Positions 1-8,088 of a stretch of 8,088 nt of DNA are shown in pieces. Numbering within the stretch: position 1 is the first letter of the stretch; the number at the start of each line of letters is the position of its first letter. The notes below the pieces were generated by a model. That model made no database searches and was not told where the DNA came from. It worked only from the letters and a program-made list of their open reading frames with translations. Both the position numbers and the translations under genes were made by a program. The stretch comes from Rhodocyclaceae bacterium. GTDB taxonomy: Bacteria; Pseudomonadota; Gammaproteobacteria; Burkholderiales; Rhodocyclaceae. The stretch covers positions 1 through 8,088 of the forward strand of contig DAIEEM010000174.1 of the NCBI GenBank assembly GCA_027325905.1. The letters run 5' to 3'.

Positions 1-259
1 GCGCGACATGACCACCAACCCAGACGACGCCGCCATCGTCACCGGCATCATCGCCCTGGCGCACAGCCTGCGGCTCAAGGTGGTGGCCGAGGGCGTGGAA
101 ACGCAGGAACAGCGCGATCTTCTGGTCCAGCTCGGCTGCGACAGCATGCAGGGCTACTATTTGTCCGAACCCTTGCCCGCCGAGGAGTTCGTGCAGCGGA
201 TTTTGCGTCCCAGCTTTCCCGCCCTGGACTTGGCCACGGCGGCGCGCAGCGACACCTGA
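1..259 (+). CDS. EAL-domain cyclic-di-GMP phosphodiesterase, C-terminal fragment (5' end outside window)
   Basis: The reading frame is open from the window edge (codons begin at base 2) and ends at TGA 257-259, so only about 85 C-terminal residues are visible. They match the end of an EAL domain. The KVVAEGVE motif at 77-100 carries the Lys and Glu residues conserved in active c-di-GMP phosphodiesterases, and a GCDSMQGYYLSEPLP stretch follows, typical of the last strand and helix of the barrel. EAL proteins hydrolyse c-di-GMP to pGpG and so influence motility and biofilm formation. The ATG at base 8 lies inside the domain and is not a real start. After the EAL fold only about 20 residues remain, with no further domain. 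Whether GGDEF, PAS or membrane parts lie upstream cannot be seen. The gene converges on the GST gene with a 61-nt gap. Confidence 0.9.
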   Translation, partial: RDMTTNPDDAAIVTGIIALAHSLRLKVVAEGVETQEQRDLLVQLGCDSMQGYYLSEPLPAEEFVQRILRPSFPALDLATAARSDT

Positions 260-320
260 GAACCGACGGCCAACGCGGCGCTTGGCGCGCCGACCGGAGG
301 CGGACTACGGGAAGCTATCC

Positions 321-929
321 TTAATCGTGCGGCACGGTGTCCGCGAAGGACGGCCGCGCCAGCAGCTTGGCGTTGAGCCTGGCGAGATTGGGGTATTGGG
401 TCGGCCAGTCGATGTCGGCGAAGCGGAAGGACAGATAGCCGAGCGCGCTGCCGACGGCGACGTCGGCGAGCGAAAGCGAATTGCCGAAGCACCAGGGCGC
501 CTCGCCGACGTCGCCGGCGAGCGCTTCCAGGCCGAGAGCGATCTTGCCGCGCTGGCGTTCGATCCACTGCGGGTCCTGGAGCTTCTTCGCGCGCTTGCCT
601 TCGAGAAAGGCCGTTGCCGCCGCGTCGCAAATGCCGTCGGCCAGTGCTTCCCAGCGCTTGACGGTGATGCGCTCGCGGCCCGATGCCGGAAACAGCTTGT
701 TGTTGGGCGTCATGTTATCGAGGTATTCGACGATGACGCGCGAATCGAACAAGGTGCTGTCGTCGTCGAGCACCAGCACCGGCACCTTGCCCAGCGGGTT
801 GAATTTGACGACGGCGCTGCCCTCCGCCCAAGGCGATTCGAGCACGAAATCGTAGTCGATCTTCTTCTCGGCGAGGACGATGCGGGCCTTGCGGACGTAG
901 GGGCTGGTAAGCGAGCCGATCAGCTTCAT
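321..929 (-). CDS. Glutathione S-transferase family protein (YibF-like)
   Basis: A 202-residue cytosolic GST of normal length. The N-terminal thioredoxin-like domain (about 1-75) opens with a TSPYVRKARI motif, where Ser9 is the likely glutathione-activating residue in place of Tyr or Cys. It also has NPLGKVPVL (44-52, cis-Pro region) and DSRVIVEYL (62-70), whose Asp-Ser pair normally holds the gamma-glutamyl part of glutathione. The all-helical C-terminal domain contains SLSLADVAVG (151-160), the S-x-x-D helix N-capping box of GSTs. The overall pattern resembles E. coli YibF; the physiological substrate is unknown. The ATG at 927-929 is the natural family start; only a weak AAGG (942-945) lies 12 nt upstream. 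It is transcribed divergently from purB and has its own extended -10 candidate at 964-972. It appears monocistronic. Confidence 0.93.
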   Translation of the reverse strand: MKLIGSLTSPYVRKARIVLAEKKIDYDFVLESPWAEGSAVVKFNPLGKVPVLVLDDDSTLFDSRVIVEYLDNMTPNNKLFPASGRERITVKRWEALADGICDAAATAFLEGKRAKKLQDPQWIERQRGKIALGLEALAGDVGEAPWCFGNSLSLADVAVGSALGYLSFRFADIDWPTQYPNLARLNAKLLARPSFADTVPHD

Positions 930-963
930 TATGTTTGGGAACCTTGAACTGCGATCTGCACGA

Positions 964-2440
<1,477 letters not shown>

Positions 2441-2442
2441 TG

Positions 2443-2772
2443 ATGGGATTTACCGAAAATCTGAAGGCGCTGCCCGGCGTCGCGCATCTCGCCGCCATCC
2501 AGTTGCTCGACCGCGACGGCAACGTCGTCGCCACCATCGAGAACAAGGCCGGCCAGACCGGGTCGCTCGCCGTCTATAACCACCTGGGCCAGATCTACGG
2601 CGCCATCACGGTGGAGGCGGCGAAGAAGGGGCTAGAGCTGTATGCCGAACATGCGGCGGACGCCCAGGCGCATCCGGGCAAGCACCCGAACATCGACCGC
2701 CTGGCGGCGCTGGTCGCGGCCGGCGGCCTGTTGCGCGTCAAGCACGAGTTTGCCGGCGGGGCGATGGAGTAG
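2443..2772 (+). CDS. Small conserved protein of unknown function, probable DUF2322 family
   Basis: A 109-residue soluble protein with no signal peptide, membrane segment or recognisable catalytic motif. The start MGFTENLKALPGVAHLAAIQLLD, the GSLAVYNHLGQIYG stretch (about 43-56) and the HPGKHPNIDRL motif (about 77-87) resemble the DUF2322 family as I remember it; I could not run a profile search. The first third looks like beta strands (IQLLDRDGNVVATI) and the middle like a helix (VEAAKKGLELYAEHAADA). The start is the ATG two bases after the purB stop (TAGTGATG). With no clear Shine-Dalgarno of its own, translation is probably coupled to purB. A terminator candidate follows about 42 nt downstream, so purB and this gene likely form a two-gene unit. 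A role in purine metabolism would be inference from position only. Confidence 0.82.
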   Translation: MGFTENLKALPGVAHLAAIQLLDRDGNVVATIENKAGQTGSLAVYNHLGQIYGAITVEAAKKGLELYAEHAADAQAHPGKHPNIDRLAALVAAGGLLRVKHEFAGGAME

Positions 2773-2814
2773 GGCCGGCAGGCCGGCATCGCGTCGCCGA
2801 GAAGGACGCGCGCC

Positions 2815-2847
2815 GCGACGGCCGCCGGTGGGCGGCCGTTGTCGTTT
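2815..2847 (+). terminator. Rho-independent terminator candidate after purB-DUF2322
   Basis: A perfect 9-bp inverted repeat, ACGGCCGCC (2818-2826) and GGCGGCCGT (2831-2839), flanks a 4-nt loop GGTG. C2816-G2841 and two G-U pairs can extend the stem to about 12 bp. The plus-strand downstream side, TGTCGTTT (2840-2847), is T-rich for this genome but not a pure run. It lies between two convergent genes, 10 nt beyond the stop of the minus-strand cytochrome gene. On the minus strand the stem is followed by GC-rich sequence without a T tract, so it fits the plus strand better, though it may help separate both transcripts. Confidence 0.7.
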
Positions 2848-2848
2848 A

Positions 2849-3538
2849 TCACATCGGCGGCGTTGCCGCGGGCGGCGGCGGCAACAGGCCGCCGGCCAGT
2901 GCCCAGGCGACGGCCACGGCGATGCCGAGGGCGACGAGGAACGCGACGGGACCGCCGTCGCGCGCCGCTGCGACGGGCGTCGCGGGTTTTTCCTTCCAGC
3001 CGGTCAGCATCGGCAGCACGAGGTTGTCCTTCTTGACGCGGACGTAGAAGGCGATGGCGCCGAGATGCAGCGCGACGAGCGCGAGCAGCAGCCAGACGCT
3101 GCGTTGATGCAGGCCGGTGAGGAGGTCGCTGGTCTCCTTGCTCACCAGGGCGTAGAGCGGGCCGTTGAAGGCGATGTCGTCGTTGCCGAACAGCCCGGTG
3201 GCAATCTGCACGGCCGACAGCGCGAGCAGCGCCAGCACCGAGAGCGCGCCGAGCGGATTGTGGCCGACGCCCTGCCATTCGCCGCGCAGGGCGGCGCGGA
3301 TGGTCGCCGGGCCGCGCACGAAGCTGGTGAAACGGGCGTAGGTTGAGCCGTTGATGCCCCAGACGATGCGGAAGACGATCAGGCCGACGATGGCGATGCC
3401 GGCCTTGCCGTGAATATCCATGGCGGCGCCGCCGACGAAGCCGGTGGCGAGAGCGACGGCGACGCAGGCGACCAGCGACCAGTGGAACACGCGCGTCGGC
3501 AAGTCCCAGACGCGGATGCGTTCGATCCGGGCCGACAT
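2849..3538 (-). CDS. b-type cytochrome, cytochrome b561 / Ni,Fe-hydrogenase cytochrome-like membrane protein
   Basis: A 229-residue inner-membrane protein. The N-terminal VWDLPTRVFHW (10-20) is the hallmark of the HupC/CybH-type b561 family. Likely helices are about 19-37, 46-62, 96-116, 146-166 and 198-219. Histidines inside or at the ends of helices are H19, H43, H93 (GHNPLGALS), H144 and H158; by family analogy H19, H43, H144 and H158 are the best haem-ligand candidates. Such proteins pass electrons between the quinone pool and a periplasmic partner such as a c-type cytochrome or hydrogenase. No partner gene is visible here. The tail is Pro/Ala-rich. The start ATG lies 10 nt beyond the secF stop, and its Shine-Dalgarno AGGG (3547-3550) overlaps that stop codon. 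It therefore looks like the last gene of the sec operon. The substrate and partner are unknown. Confidence 0.88.
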   Translation of the reverse strand: MSARIERIRVWDLPTRVFHWSLVACVAVALATGFVGGAAMDIHGKAGIAIVGLIVFRIVWGINGSTYARFTSFVRGPATIRAALRGEWQGVGHNPLGALSVLALLALSAVQIATGLFGNDDIAFNGPLYALVSKETSDLLTGLHQRSVWLLLALVALHLGAIAFYVRVKKDNLVLPMLTGWKEKPATPVAAARDGGPVAFLVALGIAVAVAWALAGGLLPPPPAATPPM

Positions 3539-3548
3539 CGGTTGCGCC

Positions 3549-4508
3549 CTAGACGACGGCGCCGTCGTCGGTCATGCCGGCGGGGCGTTCCTTCTTCGGC
3601 TGCGCGAACTGCTCGCGCGAGACGCCGAGCCACATCACCAGCGGGCTGGCGACCAGCACCGAGGAGTAGATGCCGAAGCAGATGCCGATGGTCAGCGCCA
3701 GCGCGAAAAAGTGCAGCGCGGCGCCGCCGAAGATCAGCATCGAGGTCACCATCATCTGCGTGCAGCCGTGGGTGATGATGGTGCGCGAGATGGTGCTGGT
3801 GATGGCGTGGTTGAGCACCTCGGGCGTGGTCAGGCCGCGCTTCTTCTTGAAGGTTTCGCGCACGCGGTCGAAGACCACCACCGATTCGTTCACCGAATAG
3901 CCGAGCACCGCCAGCACCGCCGCCAGCACCGGCAGCGAGAACTCCCACTGGAAGAAGGCGAAGAAGCCGAGGATGATGACGACGTCGTGGAGGTTGGCGA
4001 TGATCGCCGACACCGCGAAGCGCCACTCGAAGCGGATGGCGAGATAAATGACGATGCCGATCACTACCAACAGCAGCGCCAGCGCGCCATCGGAAGCGAG
4101 TTCCTTGCCGACTTGCGGGCCGACGAACTCGATGCGCTTGAGCTGCGGCGCGTTGGTCGCCGCGTCCGGCAAGGCTGCGAGCGAGGCCAGCACGCGTTCG
4201 CCGATCTTGGCCGTCACCGTGTCCTTGGCCAGCGGCACGCGGATCAGCACGTCGCGCGAGGTGCCGAAGGTCTGCACCTGGGTGTCGGTGAAGCCGTCTC
4301 CTTCGAGCTTGACGCGCAACTTTTCGAGGTCCGGTGCCTGCGCGTAGGTGACTTCCATCAGCGTGCCGCCGGTGAACTCGATGGAGAAGTGCAGGCCCTT
4401 GGTCGACAGGAAGACGATGGCCAGGACGAAGGTGATCAACGAGACGATGTTGAACACCAGCGCATGGCGCATGAAGGGGATGTCTTTGCGGATGCGGAAG
4501 AATTCCAT
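3549..4508 (-). CDS. secF: Protein translocase subunit SecF
   Basis: SecF pairs with SecD in the membrane and uses the proton-motive force to help proteins leave SecYEG on the periplasmic side. The 319-residue protein has a first transmembrane helix at about 16-36, then FSIEFTGGTLMEV (41-53), the conserved SecF start of the periplasmic domain, which runs to about 137. Five more helices follow. GYSVNESVVVFDRVRE (203-218) is the family signature, with Asp214 in the helix implicated in proton movement, and SRTIITHGCTQMM (241-253) is the second conserved helix. The frame stays open upstream to 4664, but ATG 4506-4508 is chosen because MEFFRIRKDIPFMRH is the family N-terminus and AAGGGG (4518-4523) sits 9 nt upstream. 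The secD stop lies 17 nt before it. All key motifs are intact. Confidence 0.97.
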   Translation of the reverse strand: MEFFRIRKDIPFMRHALVFNIVSLITFVLAIVFLSTKGLHFSIEFTGGTLMEVTYAQAPDLEKLRVKLEGDGFTDTQVQTFGTSRDVLIRVPLAKDTVTAKIGERVLASLAALPDAATNAPQLKRIEFVGPQVGKELASDGALALLLVVIGIVIYLAIRFEWRFAVSAIIANLHDVVIILGFFAFFQWEFSLPVLAAVLAVLGYSVNESVVVFDRVRETFKKKRGLTTPEVLNHAITSTISRTIITHGCTQMMVTSMLIFGGAALHFFALALTIGICFGIYSSVLVASPLVMWLGVSREQFAQPKKERPAGMTDDGAVV

Positions 4509-4525
4509 TTGCGATATCCCCTTGC

Positions 4526-6448
4526 TTACTTGGCAGTGATGCCCGGCTTCCATACCTGGCCGATGGATAGCGCAGCGAGCTTCTTGCGGCGGCCGTAGAT
4601 GAAGTTCACCAAGGCGCGGGAGAGCACCACCGAACTGAAGATCGAAGTCGTGATGCCGAGGCAATGGACGACGGCGAAGCCGCGCACCGCGACCGAGCCG
4701 AAGATCAACAGCGCGATGCCGACGATCAGCGTCGTCACGTTGGAGTCGAGAATCGTCGCCCAGGCGCGCTCGTAGCCGGCGGTGATCGCCGCCTGCGGCG
4801 TGCTGCCGCCGCGCAGTTCCTCGCGGATGCGTTCGTTGATGAGCACGTTCGAGTCGATGGCCATGCCGAGCGCCAGCGCGATGGCGGCGATGCCGGGCAG
4901 CGTCAGCGTCGCCTGCAGCAAGGAGAGCAGGGCGACCAGGAACAGCATGTTGGCCGACAGCGCCAGTACCGACACCAGGCCGAACAGCAGGTAGTAGGCC
5001 ATCATGAAGACGGCGATGGCGGTGAAACCGCCGACCGTCGAGTCGAAGCCTTTCTTGATGTTTTCGGCGCCGAGCGAGGGGCCGATGGTGCGCTCCTCGA
5101 TGATCTCCATCGGCGCGGCGAGCGAGCCGGCGCGCAACAGCAGGGCGGTGTCGGCGGCCTCCTGGGTCGTCATGCGCCCGGAAATCTGCACGCGGCCGCC
5201 GCCGATCTCGCTGCGGATCACCGGTGCCGTCACCACTTCGCCCTTGCCCTTCTCGATCAGCAGGATGGCCATGCGCTTGCCGACGTTGTCGCGCGTCAGG
5301 TCGCGGAAGACGCGCGCGCCGGCGGAGTCGAGCGTGAGGTGCACCGCCGGCTCGTGGGTCTGGTTGTCGAAGCCGGGTTGGGCGTCGGTGAGGCGCTCGC
5401 CGGTCAGCATCACCTGCTTTCTCACCAGCAGGCCGTGGCCGCCGCGTTCGACGTAGTACTCGTCGCCGACGGGCGGCTGGCCCTTGACGGCGGCGTCCAT
5501 GACGCTCGGATTGGTGCTGTTGTCTTCGTCGACCATGCGCAGTTCCAGCGTGGCGGTGCGGCCGAGGATGTCCTTGGCCTTGGCGGTGTCCTGCACGCCG
5601 GGCAGTTCGACGACGATGCGGTCGATGCCTTGCTGTTGAATGATGGGCTCGGCGACGCCGAGTTCGTTGATGCGGTTGTGCAGGGTGCCGGTGTTCTGTT
5701 TCACCGCCATCTCCTGCACGCGTCTTTGCGCCGCCTCGGACAGCGTGATCGTCAGCCGCAGGTCGTTGCCGTCGCCGCCTTCGGCGATGATCAGGTCGGG
5801 TTGCGCGGCGAGGCCCTTGGCGCCGCCGCCGGCGACGGCGGCGGGCTGGGTGTCGATGATGGCGTCGCGCGCCTTGGCCTGGGTGTCGGCATCGTGGAAA
5901 TGGATGACGATGGCCATGCCTTCACGGGCGATGCCGGTATGGCGGATGTCCTTTTCGCGCAGCATGGCGCGCAAGTCGGAGGCGGTGGCGTCGAGGCGCT
6001 TGGTGATGGCGCCCTTCATGTCCACCTGGAGTAGGAAATGCACGCCGCCGCGCAAGTCGAGGCCGAGGTACATCGGCAGCGCATGGATGCCGGTGAGCCA
6101 GGCCGGCGACGCCGAGAGCAGGTTCAGCGCGACGCTGTAGGTGGCGTCCGTCGGGTCGGGATTCAGCGCCTTCTCGATGGCGTCCTTGGCCTTCAATTGC
6201 GTGTCGGTGGCGCCGAAGCGCACGCGCACGCTGTTGGCGTCGGCGAAGACGCCGTTATCGGCGATGCCGGCGGTCTTTAGAACGCCTTCGATGCGCTCCA
6301 TCAGTTGCAGGTCTACCTTGACCGTGGCCTTGACGCTGGCAACTTGGACGGCGGGAACTTCGCCGAAGAAGTTCGGCAAGGTGTAGAGCAGGCCGAACAC
6401 CAGGGCGACGACGACGAGGATGTTCTTCCAGAGGGGATAGCGATTCAT
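4526..6448 (-). CDS. secD: Protein translocase subunit SecD
   Basis: SecD is the larger half of the SecDF export motor. The 640-residue protein (E. coli SecD is 615) starts with MNRYPLWKNI and one membrane helix (about 8-27). A long periplasmic region (28 to about 462) includes YLGLDLRGGVHFLLQVD (127-143), NRINELGVAEPIIQQQG (258-274) and GRTATLELRMV (296-306). The conserved SLGAENIKKGFDS (458-470) leads into five C-terminal helices. GMAIDSNVLINERIREE (528-544) is the family signature, with Asp532 at the position implicated in proton coupling. A Gly/Ala-rich loop (203-215) in the periplasmic part is low complexity. The start ATG at 6446-6448 matches the family N-terminus. Upstream there is only a weak GGTG (minus strand) 7 nt before it and a GC hairpin. 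It lies between yajC and secF in the standard order. Confidence 0.97.
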   Translation of the reverse strand: MNRYPLWKNILVVVALVFGLLYTLPNFFGEVPAVQVASVKATVKVDLQLMERIEGVLKTAGIADNGVFADANSVRVRFGATDTQLKAKDAIEKALNPDPTDATYSVALNLLSASPAWLTGIHALPMYLGLDLRGGVHFLLQVDMKGAITKRLDATASDLRAMLREKDIRHTGIAREGMAIVIHFHDADTQAKARDAIIDTQPAAVAGGGAKGLAAQPDLIIAEGGDGNDLRLTITLSEAAQRRVQEMAVKQNTGTLHNRINELGVAEPIIQQQGIDRIVVELPGVQDTAKAKDILGRTATLELRMVDEDNSTNPSVMDAAVKGQPPVGDEYYVERGGHGLLVRKQVMLTGERLTDAQPGFDNQTHEPAVHLTLDSAGARVFRDLTRDNVGKRMAILLIEKGKGEVVTAPVIRSEIGGGRVQISGRMTTQEAADTALLLRAGSLAAPMEIIEERTIGPSLGAENIKKGFDSTVGGFTAIAVFMMAYYLLFGLVSVLALSANMLFLVALLSLLQATLTLPGIAAIALALGMAIDSNVLINERIREELRGGSTPQAAITAGYERAWATILDSNVTTLIVGIALLIFGSVAVRGFAVVHCLGITTSIFSSVVLSRALVNFIYGRRKKLAALSIGQVWKPGITAK

Positions 6449-6461
6449 GGCGGTGCACCAG

Positions 6462-6480
6462 GGCCGGCGGGGCGCCGGCC
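6462..6480 (-). promoter_or_regulatory. GC stem-loop between yajC and secD
   Basis: A perfect 8-bp inverted repeat, read on the transcript as GGCCGGCG - CCC - CGCCGGCC. It lies 11 nt after the yajC stop and 13 nt before the secD start codon. No U tract follows, so it does not look like a complete intrinsic terminator. Its position suggests an effect on secD translation or on mRNA stability between yajC and secD. Between the stem and the start codon lies a GGTGCACC palindrome (6452-6459) whose GGTG is the only plausible Shine-Dalgarno. The function is inferred; only the repeat itself is seen. Confidence 0.5.
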
Positions 6481-6491
6481 GGAGAAGACGG

Positions 6492-6836
6492 TTAAAGCGC
6501 TTTCAGCGTGCCCTTGGGCAGCACGGCGCTGATGGCTTGCTTCTGCACGGCGATCTCGACCGGGACGTCCTTGAGCGTGGCGACTTCCACGGTGATGAAG
6601 TTCTCGCCGACCTTGACGATGCGGCCGGCGACACCGCCCTGGGTGACGACCTCGTCGCCCTTTTGCAGTTCGGTCACCATCTTCTGGTGTTCCTTGGCCT
6701 TCTTCATCTGCGGCCGGATCATCATGAACCAGAGCACGATAAACATCAGGACGATGGGGGCCATGCCCAGCAGGCCGTCCATGGGGCCGCTCGCGGCGGG
6801 GGCGGCGGCTTGCGCAAAAGCATTGGAAATCAGCAC
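6492..6836 (-). CDS. yajC: Preprotein translocase subunit YajC (GTG start)
   Basis: YajC is a small single-span membrane protein that co-purifies with SecD and SecF. The 114-residue protein has a short Ala-rich N-terminus, one helix at about 21-40 (GLLGMAPIVLMFIVLWFMMI), and then the hallmark RPQMKKAKEHQKM (41-53). A small cytoplasmic beta domain follows, containing GDEVVTQGGVAGRI (60-73). Length and domain order are normal for the family. The start codon is GTG (6834-6836), supported by GGAG (6844-6847) 7 nt upstream and the usual MLISNAFAQA N-terminus. It lies 39 nt after tgt, with a promoter-like element overlapping the tgt stop, and 43 nt before secD. Confidence 0.96.
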   Translation of the reverse strand: MLISNAFAQAAAPAASGPMDGLLGMAPIVLMFIVLWFMMIRPQMKKAKEHQKMVTELQKGDEVVTQGGVAGRIVKVGENFITVEVATLKDVPVEIAVQKQAISAVLPKGTLKAL

Positions 6837-6869
6837 TGTTCGACTCCGTGGATGAAAGGGAAACGCGAC

Positions 6870-6875
6870 ATTGTA

Positions 6876-6878
<3 letters not shown>
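6870..6878 (-). promoter_or_regulatory. Extended -10 promoter candidate for yajC-secD-secF, overlapping the tgt stop
   Basis: On the minus strand this reads TGATACAAT, a match to TGnTATAAT at all but one defined position. Its first three bases are the tgt stop codon TGA. It is AT-rich in very GC-rich surroundings and lies 33 nt before the yajC GTG, so transcription would start near 6863. No clear -35 hexamer is present at 16-18 nt. It could give yajC-secDF transcription independent of queA-tgt. The call is by motif and position only. Confidence 0.45.

Positions 6879-8088
<1,210 letters not shown>

Noticed and set aside
276..292. Stem-loop CGGCGC-TTGGC-GCGCCG between the EAL and GST genes
   Set aside because: Only a 6-bp stem with no T tract on either side. 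It could help end one of the convergent transcripts, but it is too weak to call in sequence this GC-rich.
282..947. Open frame of 221 codons on the plus strand opposite the GST gene
   Set aside because: The minus strand encodes a complete GST with all motifs; the plus-strand frame has no family features.
2773..2788. Tandem direct repeat of GGCCGGCA after the DUF2322 stop
   Set aside because: Two 8-bp copies of a GC-rich word are expected by chance here; there is no larger repeat or element boundary.
3420..4598. Long open frame (392 codons) on the plus strand opposite the cytochrome gene, secF and the end of secD
   Set aside because: Same reasoning: it crosses several real gene boundaries and has shadow-type composition.
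4509..4664. 52-residue N-terminal extension of SecF
   Set aside because: It overlaps the end of secD, is unlike SecF N-termini, and the internal ATG at 4508 has a good Shine-Dalgarno.
4664..6034. Long open frame (456 codons) on the plus strand opposite secD
   Set aside because: It is the antisense of an unmistakable secD. Its composition (many Asp, Gly, Ala, Arg, Gln, His) is what GC-rich codon bias produces in the opposite frame, and no family motif is visible.
6494..6503. Palindrome AAAGCGCTTT at the end of yajC
   Set aside because: It is produced by the last codons (Lys-Ala-Leu) and the first base of the stop codon; no second copy or operator context was seen.

Overview
This is an ordinary-looking chromosomal housekeeping window from a GC-rich proteobacterium. 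The gene set (queA-tgt-yajC-secD-secF in one run, an E. coli-type 455-residue PurB, a YibF-like glutathione S-transferase) and the close protein similarity to gammaproteobacterial versions suggest a betaproteobacterium. A Rhodocyclales-type organism is my best guess, but that is inference from memory of family sequences, not a search.

Layout, left to right. (1) Bases 1-259 (+): C-terminal end of an EAL (cyclic-di-GMP phosphodiesterase) protein, cut by the window edge. (2) 321-929 (-): a stand-alone glutathione S-transferase, convergent with the EAL gene. (3) 930-1072: a divergent intergenic region with one extended -10 promoter candidate on each strand. (4) 1073-2440 (+): purB, adenylosuccinate lyase, followed after 2 nt by a small 109-residue protein of unknown function (probable DUF2322), 2443-2772. 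A strong stem-loop terminator candidate follows at 2815-2847. (5) From the right edge leftwards, all on (-): queA (partial), tgt, yajC, secD, secF and a b-type cytochrome gene, 7972/8088 down to 2849. Spacings are tight: an 11-nt overlap, then gaps of 39, 43, 17 and 10 nt.

How the genes work together. QueA and Tgt are consecutive enzymes of queuosine tRNA modification. YajC, SecD and SecF form the accessory membrane complex that helps SecYEG complete protein export using the proton-motive force. The cytochrome at the end of this run is an unusual passenger: a small multi-helix membrane haem protein with no obvious functional link to Sec. PurB serves both purine and AMP synthesis; its DUF2322 neighbour looks translationally coupled to it.

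I found no mobile element, CRISPR array, tRNA/rRNA gene or phage signature, and no convincing new system. The points most worth a second look are the cytochrome appended to the sec operon, the DUF2322 gene coupled to purB, a promoter-like element whose first three bases are the tgt stop codon, and a perfect GC hairpin just ahead of secD.
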